Assembly: GCF_963678635.1 (NCBI RefSeq)
Contig: NC_087065.1
Span: forward strand, 58,120,754-58,184,753
DNA from: Symsagittifera roscoffensis
Lineage: Eukaryota > Xenacoelomorpha > Acoela > Convolutidae
Direction: 5' to 3'
DNA length: 64,000 bases
Shown here: one piece after another, positions 48,326 through 58,422 of the stretch
How the letters are laid out: each line of letters starts with the position of its first letter
How positions within the stretch are numbered: the first letter of the stretch is position 1
Notes under the pieces: generated by a model
Told to the model about the DNA's origin: nothing
What the model saw: the letters and a program-made list of their open reading frames with translations, nothing else
Database searches by the model: none
Program-made: the position numbers and the translations under genes

Positions 48326-48820
48326 AAGTCTCAAAGTCTCAAAGAGGTTAAAACAGGTACTTCAAACGTAAAAAACCTCTCAATTAGACTTCTAAATATT
48401 CATACCTTGCTTAATTAATTTATAATAACTTAAGTTTGGATGCTGAAAAGTCCAGATCAACTAATTTTAAGATTATTAAGGCTCCCAATTTTCATAATAA
48501 TTGATCTAGTTTTTTTTTACCTGAAAGTGTGCCGTAAAATAAAAAAATCTGGGTTTTGTTTTAGTTAACAAATTGCGTATTTCGTATCAAATTGATAAAT
48601 CGAATCAATATTAAGGGGGGACTACGGAATGATTTCAAAAATGCGATATTCTGTACTTACAGCGAGAATGCTAATGCACCACAGGTCGAACTTTGAACCA
48701 ACTTTTCAAAAGGAGAATCTTGTTATGGCTGTACTAATTTTTAAACTTTAGTACTGTCTTTCTGCTTCAAAGAAAGCATTCAAAAATGATATACTTCAAA
48801 CAAAGATTTAATAGCATCTC

Positions 48821-49105
48821 TGTGGTACGGCGTAGTTTAGAGATCATTATGTTATTATTATTGTGCTAGCTATCTGTGCTAAACTCGCCTTTGTCTATCA
48901 AGGTCGTGACCGACCTGCCAATCCGTTCTAGCTTTAACACATGTGTTCTCGTTCATTCTGCTGCAAATTATGAAAGATTTGAGTTGTATTTAATTCATTG
49001 TCATGACATTATCTAAATACTAAACTATCTATATTATTTGTATTATTATAAACATAATCAAGGAGAATTGATTCTTGTTTTACAACTGTCTTTTCTCACT
49101 TCACA
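48821..49105 (+). repeat. Element B 5' LTR
   Basis: 285 bp from TGTGGTACGGCG to CTCACTTCACA. It matches 55656-55940. Confidence 0.95.
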
Positions 49106-50202
49106 TGGCGCAGCCAGCAGTTTCGACCTCAGAGGATCGAACTGACCTATTAGGCGTAACCGTATTCTGGCATAAACCAACTGCGGACCCACCCTGTAGC
49201 TGGGATTCGTGGATAGGACAATTCAATTTGGCAATCACTTTGAGAGAGAGATGTGATCCACGCGAATTATTAAAACCTCCGGGTGTAGTACACGACGATC
49301 CTGTTCCAAAACCAGAAGTTGTGGGGGTGGACGAAGATGCTGCAGCAATCGCAAATCGTATTGCACGAAATGACACGGCGGTCCGAAGAGTCACGGAAAT
49401 GAATGAAGAGCGCCGGGCGAAAGGTCCCAGAGTTGCACCAGGAGTGTACTATTACGAGGTTGAACAACGTGTTAAATCTCGTTTATTTTTCTCGCTCGGT
49501 TCAGAAGGGAGGAAAAGATTCCTCCAAAGTTATCCACATGCGGATCTGAGCGCATTATCATTTCGGGATTTCCACGAATTCTGTGTTCTCTTGTTCAGAA
49601 AGGAGAAAAATTACATCATCGAACGTATGCAAATATACAACGCGGTACATTTAGACCGAGAAAGTTTGGAAGCATTTTATTTGCGTTTGACGGGACAAAC
49701 CGCCCTGTGTGGGTGGACAATCGACCAGGAAAAAGAAGTCGTTAGAGATATCTTCATTGTCAAGATGAGATATAAGGATATTCAGAGAAAATTATGTATT
49801 CATCCAGGTGCTACTCCAGAAGACTCTCTGAAATCAGCGTTACTTCAAGAAAAAGGAGCACAAACGGCCACCGATTTGCAAAGGCAACTTGGGAGTTCGT
49901 CGTCGACGGGCTATTCCTCCCAGTCAGGTGCCACCTTGGGTCAAAATTCCCGGATCAAACAGAAACCTACCTTCTCTGTCCAGGGTAAGAAACTTTCTGA
50001 CAGGATTAGTCGGGCACAGAACAGTAAACAAAAGGGGATCAACGAGAAATCGAAGTCATGTTATTTTTGTGGTAACAGGTTCTCAGCAAATCACAAGCAG
50101 AGTTGTCCAGCCAGAAATGTAACTTGCAGGAACTGTAACAAAAAGGGCCACTTTGCCAAGTGCTGTAATTCTAAGAATGTAGCGAACGTAGAAGCTGAGT
50201 GA
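49105..50202 (+). CDS. Element B Gag (365 aa)
   Basis: The ATG at 49105 uses the last base of the LTR and the first two of the primer-binding site, as in element A. The longer upstream open frame starts inside the LTR and has no ATG. The capsid-like middle (RLFFSLGSEGRKRFLQSY, RDIFIVKMRYKDIQRKL) assembles the particle. Near the end are two zinc knuckles: CYFCGNRFSANHKQSC, with unusual C-x2-C-x7-H-x3-C spacing, and CRNCNKKGHFAKCC, which is canonical. It ends at a UGA that is in frame with pol. Confidence 0.9.
   Translation: MAQPAVSTSEDRTDLLGVTVFWHKPTADPPCSWDSWIGQFNLAITLRERCDPRELLKPPGVVHDDPVPKPEVVGVDEDAAAIANRIARNDTAVRRVTEMNEERRAKGPRVAPGVYYYEVEQRVKSRLFFSLGSEGRKRFLQSYPHADLSALSFRDFHEFCVLLFRKEKNYIIERMQIYNAVHLDRESLEAFYLRLTGQTALCGWTIDQEKEVVRDIFIVKMRYKDIQRKLCIHPGATPEDSLKSALLQEKGAQTATDLQRQLGSSSSTGYSSQSGATLGQNSRIKQKPTFSVQGKKLSDRISRAQNSKQKGINEKSKSCYFCGNRFSANHKQSCPARNVTCRNCNKKGHFAKCCNSKNVANVEAE
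49106..49116 (+). promoter_or_regulatory. Element B primer-binding site (tRNA-Ser type)
   Basis: TGGCGCAGCCA directly follows the LTR. Its first 10 bases are complementary to a serine-type tRNA 3' end (GGCTGCG-CCA). It also encodes the first residues of Gag (M-A-Q-P). Confidence 0.65.
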
Positions 50203-51363
50203 GATGAGACAGTGGAAGAAAATTGCAATTTCATCACGTCCGATAGTGAGTCGGAATTCGCTGTTTTATCTGTAGCAGCAGGGAAACCAAGTCTTCCAAT
50301 TAGGTCAGTGAAAAAGTTGGAGGTGGTCAATGCCGCCACGGGCAAGTTACGTTCCATCCAGATCACACTACGTTGTGGAAAGACGTTCTTCAAGGCAACA
50401 GTGGATACAGTGAGCCCAGCTTCTTTCGTGAATAAGAAGACAGCAGACTATATCCTGAAAACTGTCCCTTCAGCCAAGATCTTTACAGTTCAAGAAAGTC
50501 CAATCAATACAGTATACGTTGACTATATTAGGAAGAGAATTGAATTGATGGGTACGTTAATTATGGATGTATCATCTTTGGGATGGCATATCAAGTCTGC
50601 AAAATTCCTTATTTCAGAAAACCGTACACGTTGTTTACTGGGTTTAGATTTGCAACCCCATTTGGGGGTAAGAACAACGCAAGTTAGATCAGATCGACCT
50701 TTGGTGGGAGAAGTCTCCCAATCAAACTCGAATATAACGTCTGATTCCTGGAAATCTCACTTCCAACAAAAATATCATCGTGTATTTAATAGAGTAGGCA
50801 AAGCCAAAAGTCACAAATTATTCTCTACATTCAAGTCTCCACTCGTTGCGATTCAAGAAAAGGGAAGGAGAGTCCCGGTGCACATTCAAGATAAAGTTGG
50901 TCAGGAAATTCAAAAACTAATTCACGAAGGACACGTGGTTAGACTTAATAAATGTACAAGCGAGCATTTCATCTCTCCGATAGTTATTACAGCTAAGAAA
51001 GATGGCTCTGTGAAATTAGCTATGGATGCTAAACCTATGAATGATCAAATTCATAAGAATCATTACCAAATGCCGAATTTGTTGGAACTGTTGGACTCGG
51101 CAGCCCAGATAATCACATCGGACACTCCAGGTGATGTTTGGTTTACGTCCTTAGATTTAAAATACGCATTCAGTCAGATTCCGCTCAGTGAGGAAATTAG
51201 TCGTCATTGCAATTTTAATATCGTCTGTGGAGAACAAACTGGCACGTATCGGTTCAAAACGGGGTTTTATGGATTAACGAATGGCCAAAAGAATTCCAAA
51301 AAGCGATGGACAATACCCTCCAAGGTTTGTCAAGAGTATTTTGTTTCCTGGACGATATTCTGA
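50203..51363 (+). CDS. Element B Pol part 1: protease and RT N-terminal half
   Basis: The segment follows the gag UGA in the same frame. The protease active site reads VDTVSPASF, with Val where Gly is usual. RT begins with GRRVPVHIQDKV and shows VWFTSLDLKYAFSQI (catalytic Asp) and TGFYGLT. Shortly after, near 51283, a one-base frame change separates it from the rest of RT. The last codons to 51363 are out of frame. It would need readthrough of UGA for expression as Gag-Pol. Confidence 0.85.
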   Translation, partial: DETVEENCNFITSDSESEFAVLSVAAGKPSLPIRSVKKLEVVNAATGKLRSIQITLRCGKTFFKATVDTVSPASFVNKKTADYILKTVPSAKIFTVQESPINTVYVDYIRKRIELMGTLIMDVSSLGWHIKSAKFLISENRTRCLLGLDLQPHLGVRTTQVRSDRPLVGEVSQSNSNITSDSWKSHFQQKYHRVFNRVGKAKSHKLFSTFKSPLVAIQEKGRRVPVHIQDKVGQEIQKLIHEGHVVRLNKCTSEHFISPIVITAKKDGSVKLAMDAKPMNDQIHKNHYQMPNLLELLDSAAQIITSDTPGDVWFTSLDLKYAFSQIPLSEEISRHCNFNIVCGEQTGTYRFKTGFYGLTNGQKNSKKRWTIPSKVCQEYFVSWTIF

Positions 51364-53369
51364 TAGTCTCGAAAAGTTCAGTCGTGGATCACAACATTCT
51401 TGTAGATAAGGTGATAAACCGTCTGGATGAAGAAGGTTTCGCTCTGAAACTTTCGAAATGCGACTTTTCTCTGAATCAATTATCTTGGCTAGGCTATGAT
51501 ATTGATTCAGAAGGATACAGACCGAAACGTTCTAAGATAGAGGCAGTTCTAGCTCTGGAACCACCAAGGACGCTTAAGCAACTCCGTTCGTTCATGGGCA
51601 TACTCAACCACCTACAACGATTTTTGCCGAATCTTCAGGTCCATTCAGACCAATTACGCCCGTCCTTGAAAGCATGTAATAAAGGCAAATTCGTGTGGGA
51701 GGAATGCCAACAAACCGCATTTAGTAACATCTTACAATTGATAGCGAATATCACTAAAATGTATCATTATGACCAAAGTCGGAACTCGCGGGTGAAATGT
51801 GATGCTTTTCATAGTGGTCTGGGTGCTGCATTAGAACAGGAGATCGAAAAGGATGTTTGGGTCCCAATTGCTTTTGCGTCACGCTTTCTAAATGATCAGG
51901 AGAAGAAATACAGTACTAATGAATTAGAACTGCTAGCAATTGTATGGTCGTGTGAGCATTTTCGAACTTATTTGCTGGGAAATCATTTTGTGATTTTAAC
52001 TGACCACAAAGCAATTATATCCGCGCTAAAGACTAACCGAGGTAATAAAACTCATCAATCGCGCTTAACCAGATGGGCTGATAGGTTATTACCTTTCGAT
52101 TTTGATATCTTTCATATCTCCGGTGGTAAATTAGGAATAGTGGATTATTTATCCCGTTACCCAACATTTGAAGCACCGCGACCAAGTAATTTTGACGAAC
52201 AATATGTGGTCAAATGTATTAGTCGATTTTTTGATGCGTGCGATTTCTTGGACGAGTGGGCCAAATATCATTCTTCAACAAAAGAATTACATAATATCAC
52301 AAAAATCAGCCAAAACTCTGTCGTATCCGATAAAATTAACCTCATTGAGCCATTGGATATTAGTCAGTCTCGGGTCAATCGTACCGATTTAGACAATTCA
52401 ATTGTCGCATCTAACAAGTGTGGAAACCTATCGGTAGAGGGCGCCTTAACCCAAATCACTCCATCTACAACGCAAAGAATCAAATCGATAGAGGGCGACA
52501 AAATTTTAGACAGTAAACAAATTGAATTATCTCATCAATTAAATAAGTCGATTCTTTCTCCGCTAGAGGGCGTCCAAATTGTTGGCTCAAATTCTAGCCA
52601 ATCAGCGTTGAGAGAAATCATGCCGGCTTTTGTCACTTTCTCAGCATGGTTTACATATTATCTGCCAGTTCTAATTTCCTTGTGGATTATTATTTTGGCC
52701 GTTAGTAATTGTGATCTGTTGTCGCCGCTAATAGATTTTTTCGCCTTGGTTTCATCGTATCGGATTTGTTGGATTGCAACTGGATTTTTGGGTGCTTTTC
52801 TTTTTCAGACCGCGATGAATCCTAACACTAGTACCAACAACACGAATGACAGCTTCGAGCAGTTGTTAAATCAGTATCTACCAGTCCATCAACATTGGTT
52901 CTCTTCCGATAGAGCTCGGCCGCGGTTTCGCGCGGGGGCTGTACGTCCCAGAAGGTCGTCAACTGTTCAACGAGGAGTGGAGTTGAGGAGCCAATATGCC
53001 CGTATTTTAGCAAATTTCAGAACCAAAAGGGCCAGGAAAACTACAATAACAAAACATCAAATTCAGTCAGTACATAGTCTAGAAATCCTAAAGGCACCAG
53101 TGGTCGCTAAGGACCAGAAATCGATAACCGGGTTGGTGGGCATTCTGGATTCCGATGTACTATCGGAACTCACGGACGAAGATGCCAATCTATGCCTCAT
53201 GAAACGAGCAATAGTTAATCGGGACGTATCGATTCCTATATCAAATCCTTTTGGCATTGTGCAGCGGTGGTTGATGGCTGTGTTGTTGTGGATAATAGGA
53301 TTGCTATACCCATGTGTTTACGAAAACCATTATTGTCTCGACTCCATCGGTCGCATGCGGGTCAGTTAG
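51286..53369 (+). CDS. Element B Pol part 2: RT, RNase H, membrane-like linker
   Basis: It continues RT with CFLDDILIVSK and WLGYDIDSEGY, then RNase H with VKCDAFHSGLGAALEQE, YSTNELELLAIVWS, VILTDHKAIISAL and IVDYLSRYP, so all four catalytic acids are present. Then comes a roughly 330-residue linker with hydrophobic helices (52626-52812, starting FVTFSAWFTYYLPVLISLWI) followed by an Arg-rich stretch. It is in frame up to about 53250 and then shifts before integrase. The membrane-like part is not usual for Ty3/gypsy Pol. Confidence 0.85.
52435..52572 (+). repeat. Three TAGAGGGCG motifs in element B
   Basis: TAGAGGGCG occurs at 52435-52443, 52489-52497 and 52564-52572, all in the same orientation and reading frame. 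The contexts are tcggTAGAGGGCGcc, tcgaTAGAGGGCGac and ccgcTAGAGGGCGtc. The core matches the YAGRKGGCR centre of the CTCF binding consensus. Confidence 0.6.
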
Positions 53370-54481
53370 CCATGGTTGATGCGGCGCAATACATCTGGTG
53401 GCCCCGAATGCATCGCGATATCGTCCAACTTTGCAAAGATTGTCCCCAGTGCACAAAGTTATGTAAGAATTTGAAAGCGAACGCTTCATTTAACTCTTCC
53501 AAGCCTTTACCCCTGTTATCTGGTCCTAACGAAGAGCTGCAGCTCGATTATGCAGGCCCCCTACTTGATTCGTTTGGTAACAGTATTTATAGCTTGGTCG
53601 CGATTGACCGTTACTCAAAATATCCGTCGGCTATGATCACGCGTTCCACGGGAGGACGGAAGATTATTAAATTTCTTAAGTCGTATATCCAACAACATAG
53701 TATCCCCAAATCTATCAAAACAGATCAGTATTCTGGTTTTAAGAACAAATTAGTGCAACAATTTTGTCTAGATAAAAATATTGCTCAATATTTCTGTCCT
53801 GTGGGGGACCATCGTGGTTGCGGTTTAGTAGAAAGGTCGATCCAAACAATTAAACGTCGTTTGGGCGCCTCACGGTTGAGCTCGGATTTTTCAAATGTTC
53901 AAGATACTCTTAGAAATATTATTGAAGACATCCGGGTTACAAAAAATTCTGTTACTGGGGCTTCACCGTTTGAACTTCATGTTGGCCGTCCCCCGAATAC
54001 GGAGCTATCTATTGCGACTGAGCGCTTATCTTCGGGAGTTCGTTTAGATAACCAACAATTGGAACGGGACTTATTAACACCTGAACAGCGTCGGGAGCAG
54101 TGCGATAGCCGACCAAGTATCAAAGTTGTAAGGAAGGGGCAGTCAAGCCCGACGGTGTCTCCACATTTTGGTGGAACTACGGATTCAGTCGCAGATACAC
54201 CTCACTACCGCGCACTGGAGAGCTTGGCACATTCAGCCAATCAGTGGCTAACATTGAAAAGGTCATTATCACATCAGGAGGGAGTCAAAGCACTGAAGAC
54301 CTTGACGGAAAGAAATCAAGTCCTCGCAGCCACTCTTCGATCAAATTTGTCGGCTGGTACCCTCAGATTCAGGAACCAAATGCAAACGGATCAGATTCGC
54401 CCGTCGGTGCCAAAACGTAATTTGGATTACTTAGTATTGAATGAACCAAATAAAGTCGAAATATTTTTAGGAAATTTCTAA
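53250..54481 (+). CDS. Element B integrase
   Basis: The zinc-binding domain is intact: LHRSHAG...QYIWWPRMHRDI...CPQC (HHCC). The DDE core has LQLDYAGPLLDSFG, KTDQYSGFKNK and GDHRGCGLVERSIQTIKRR, so the three acids are present. A region ending VEIFLGNF follows before the stop. It inserts the cDNA into host DNA. The frame begins after a change of frame near 53250, and the C-terminal part continues in another frame. Confidence 0.88.
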
Positions 54482-54483
54482 AT

Positions 54484-55455
54484 AGGAAGTCCGGCAGAGA
54501 ACTTTTCAAACCTTTCAAGGGCACAATCGTGCGGATTACTGGGTCTACATATATTTCCGATAAAGGAAAAATGATTAGAAGAAATCATATGGCAGTACGT
54601 CTTAAGTCAACTAATCTAAGTTTTTCAGGAAAACAACTAACTCCTGTCAAGAAGGGGCAGAAACGCCCGATTGTGTCATCGTCACCATCATCATCTGAAG
54701 ATAATAGGCCGCTCAAACAGTCAAGTTTCCGCCAGCGTATTACAGCGAAAACAGTACACGTGCCTACTAATGTGAAATTCCCATCTTTGACAATTTCACA
54801 TACCCCACCGCGTGGCCAAATGGTGCGACCAGGGTCGACTAGGCCAAGAGAAGATGCAATCTCGGAGGCTCCGGGTGTGCGAAACATTCCTTTCAAACAA
54901 CACTCTACCCCAGTGGTAGATTTAACGGTTTCCTCTTCCACGTCTGGCAATCAAGGAACGGAGGTTCTTATCAGCATCAAACCAAAGTCGCAAACTCCAG
55001 TAAAGATCCCAGTATGTTCAGATCTTATCCCTATCTCCTCAGACGATGAATAGTCAATTCCGAAATCCCAAGAAGGAATTCAAACAAAACCGGCAGCATC
55101 GGGTCTTCACTCCCAAGATGGTCCCGTCATACTGACCGAACCGGATGGTAATGTATCATCCTCATCAAATTCGTCGCGGGCCTCCTCAAGACGGAATAAG
55201 CAGACTATGTTTTATGGTAGTCCCATCAAACATTCTGTGAATGTCATTGAATCTCAGTCAGTATCTACATCTCCGTCAACACCTGCTTCGCCGGACAAAA
55301 AGGTCCGTTTTGTGGTGACTACTTCAGATCGATCGAATCAAGCAGGGCAGTCTAGGGCAGTTCTTCCCGATAATTCAGAGATATCATATAGGAGATTCAC
55401 TCGCTTCCCAACAAAGAACCACTCCGACCATCCTTTGCGTCGGGCCGACAAATAA
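54484..55455 (+). CDS. Element B integrase C-terminus and disordered tail, one internal TAG
   Basis: It starts with RELFKPFKGTIVRITGS and SDKGKMIRRNHMAVRLK, the integrase C-terminal beta region. A long Ser/Thr/Pro-rich basic tail follows with PVVDLTVSSS and DLIPISSDDE, both like SUMO-interaction motifs. A TAG at 55051-55053 breaks the frame, which then stays open to 55455 and includes VILTEPD and RRFTRFPTKNH. It corresponds to the tail ORF of element A. No envelope features are seen. Confidence 0.7.
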
Positions 55456-55640
55456 AGTGTTCATGCCTTCAGCCTAGATAAACTTTAAAACTTTCTCTAG
55501 CTTATCCACAATGTCACATCAGTCAAACTCATGAAACTCCCAGGGTTTACCTGTTATATTAAGCATTGTTATCGTATGTAAGAAACATATTTAGATTTTC
55601 TTTGTTACAGTAAAGAAATTCAAACGTTGTTCGAATTTTT

Positions 55641-55655
55641 CCCGAGAGGGGGAAA
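55641..55655 (+). promoter_or_regulatory. Element B polypurine tract
   Basis: The purine-rich stretch gagagggggaaa ends immediately before the 3' LTR, where plus-strand synthesis starts. Confidence 0.85.
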
Positions 55656-55940
55656 TGTGGTACGGCGTAGTTTAGAGATCATTATGTTGTTATTATTGTG
55701 CTAGCTATCTGTGCTAAACTCGCCTTTGTCTATCAAGGTCGTGACCGACCTGCCAATCCGTTCTAGCTTTAACACATGTGTTCTCATTCATTCTGCTGCA
55801 ACTTATGAAAGATTTGAGTTGTATTTAATTCATTGTCATGACATTATCTAAATACTAAACTATCTATATTATTTGTATTATTATAAACATAATCAAGGAG
55901 AATTGATTCTTGTTTTACAACTGTCTTTTCTCACTTCACA
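55656..55940 (+). repeat. Element B 3' LTR
   Basis: 285 bp, TGTGGTACGGCG to CTCACTTCACA, with three substitutions noticed relative to the 5' LTR. Confidence 0.95.
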
Positions 55941-56352
55941 ATCTTAAAAGAACTGAATCAGCAGAAATTTTTTTTCGATACTTGAAATAATTGTGAACGA
56001 ACTTCTGAAATTTCAGTTGTGGTCTCTCAATAATTTACATCCAAGCAATTTCTTTTACTACCTATTTGTTGGAAACGAGTTTACTGATAAAATCAAAAGG
56101 TCATAATTTTTCACCAGATTAATGAAAAAATCGCTCTGATGAAAAACCATTAAATCAGCTTCACTGTAAAAAAATCAGGCTCTAGTTTTTCATTCTTCCT
56201 AGCGAATCTCACTTATCCGCAAACTGTAGTGAAATGACCTCAAATGAAATAAAATTCAAGATTCCTAGTTTTTGGCAAATTCAGAACCAACTCAATTAAA
56301 ATTGTCAAGCATTTAAACCTACTGTTTCCTAAGAACTTTGATAAGTGCTTTT

Positions 56353-58422
56353 GAGAGCGTCAAGTTGACTGCCAACTCATGCACAAACATGTTCATGTGA
56401 AAACTTCTAGTTTTCGAAAAAAATTGTTTTAAGGAAATTTTCTGAATTTTCAGTTCAACGTAGAAAAAATGCATTAATATAATAAATTTGAAAATTTCTT
56501 ATTTGTCTTCAGATCTTGGATGAGTGCTGCCGAGCATGTTAAATTGGGCTGTAAATCAATTCTGAAAATACATTTGTCTGAAACATTTTGATTTTTGAGA
56601 TAAAAACCTGTTTTTGTGAAATCTCATGTTAGCTTGGAAAAATTTTTTTTTCTGAGATTTTTTTAAATCATGTTTTATTGATGCCTAGCAGATGAAGTAA
56701 GCCTGCCTGCAGTTTTTTGTCGAAACTCGCAACGCATTCAAAATTCCGTTTTTTACCGAATAGTTTTTCAATACTTTTAATGTTTTCACTTGTTTTTCAT
56801 TGTTGCTGACTAAGTTATTCAGAATATGTGCGTATGATGAAAACTGTAACCTTTAAGTGGGAATTACTTATGCCTTTCAGTTATCCTCCGCGTTATTTGG
56901 TTGCTAATTAATTGTACTGATATGAAATTATGAAAAAAATGAGTTTCCTTTCAAACATTAATAACTTATTTATATTGTATGGAGAAAAGAACTCTTTATT
57001 TCTCTCCTTTTTTGAAGAATTAAAAAGTTATACATAAAATTCAATAAACTCCTTTCAGCAATCAACAACGTAACCCGTTATACAAGAGAGTACAGGGGAG
57101 AGAGTATGCTTCAAACAAGGCGAAAGAGAGGCAGCACATTAAGTTTCTTTCAGAAAAAAAACTTCAATAATGGAGTTCAACCACAGTAGCTCTGGTAAAT
57201 TTTTACTTTTTTGTAATATTTAGGGAGATGGGGGAGAAAACTGAGGGAAGATATAGATTATTAGGCAACTTAGCCTTCTGAAACAAAAGTTAAACACTTT
57301 TTTTTCTAAGAAAAGTTCATTGTGACTTGACTCTCCACTCCCATTCGCCCTAAATGGTTATGAAATCAAAGTACTTTTTATGGACACTCTTTATTTGGTA
57401 TGATTTGCTCGAAGTTTTCATAACTATACCTTGAATCATATCTGAAAAGGGTTTGGGATGATACATTCCAACCCTTTCTGATATTTATTTGCGGTAATTG
57501 AATTTATGTAAAAACCTACCTCGAACTCAAAGTTCCTCAAGTACCTTCGCTGATAGAAACAATAAAATTCAGAAGCCTTAATTCAAAAGACTCTTGCTCT
57601 TAACTGAAATGTGATTCGAACTTAAATAATATTGGATCGTTTTACTTTAGTGACATAAATATGAACTTAATTGGACACGAAATTTGAAAAATCTTGGCTA
57701 TTTATAGCAGAAAGTAAGAATACAATCAGTCATGATTTGATCGAGATACCTATTGCAGAGGAGGGTTTATGATGTTTTTTTTTCATGTTTTTTGTTTTTT
57801 TTTCATCAGGAAACAGCTTAACATTTAAATTATATCGAAGTATTACAATTAATATTCTGGTAACTTACCAAGATTTTTATCCGCTATATTGAGCAAGTCT
57901 ACAGTAGTTACTATGGTATCGTGATCCAGTTCAAACACAGCGGAGTCTTCTTTGGATGTCTCGACGTAACACGACTGACTAGCCAATGAATCATTCTCAA
58001 ATTGCCCGTCTAGAGCCTTCAAAGCAAAAAAGAGCGGTTTAATTGAATGGATGAAATTTCAGATATTCAGAATCGAACTATGGAAATTTGAGAAACAAAG
58101 ACTCGAAGTTTTTTCTATTCTGGTTTGTTAATTTGTTGCTGCACCATTTTTCTATCAGGTGTCGAGGTGCTCACTTTATGTTTCGGCTTTCAAAGTCGAG
58201 CACACGCCAGTGCTCGACCGAAAAAGAATAGTCGAGACAGGGGTTTCGAATAGCTATTTGGTGTTTTGCCATGAAGATGCATTTTGTCATTATTCCACTA
58301 ATTTTTTGTCCGACTTGCGAAAGCGAGGAATTTATATGCTCGCGTTAGCTTTTTTATTCAGACCAAAAGATTATAATTTCCAAAAGATTATAATTTCCAA
58401 AAGATTATAAGCGCATTCGAGG
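56353..58422. repeat. 2066-bp tandem duplication, unit 1
   Basis: Unit 1 begins at gagagcgtcaagttgac and ends gcgcattcgagg. It contains one copy of polycystin exon E3 (57869-58016). Only one internal difference from unit 2 was noticed (a at 57152, c at 59218). Confidence 0.9.
57869..58016 (-). CDS. Second copy of polycystin exon E3
   Basis: This is identical to the exon at 59935-60082, with the same splice signals, inside the tandem duplication. Its length of 148 bp is not a multiple of three. A transcript containing both copies would change frame before E4, so at most one can be used in a productive mRNA. Which one is used cannot be read from the sequence. The duplication could also be an assembly artefact or a heterozygous allele. 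Confidence 0.6.

Larger units (their letters stand above)
48821..55940 (+). mobile_element. Element B: Ty3/gypsy LTR retrotransposon, nearly complete
   Basis: Two 285-bp LTRs (three differences noticed, about 99 per cent identical) flank gag and pol. Flanking bases atctc and atctt suggest a 5-bp target duplication with one change. Pol is interrupted by an in-frame UGA after gag, three frame changes and a TAG in the tail. It is related to element A throughout and lies opposite to the polycystin gene, in the intron between E3 and E4. Confidence 0.95.

Noticed and set aside
58159-58410. 83-codon plus-strand frame, repeated at 60225-60476
   Set aside because: It has no ATG, lies in an intron within the duplicated unit, shows no recognisable motif and overlaps a hairpin. 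Identity of the two copies reflects the duplication, not coding constraint.
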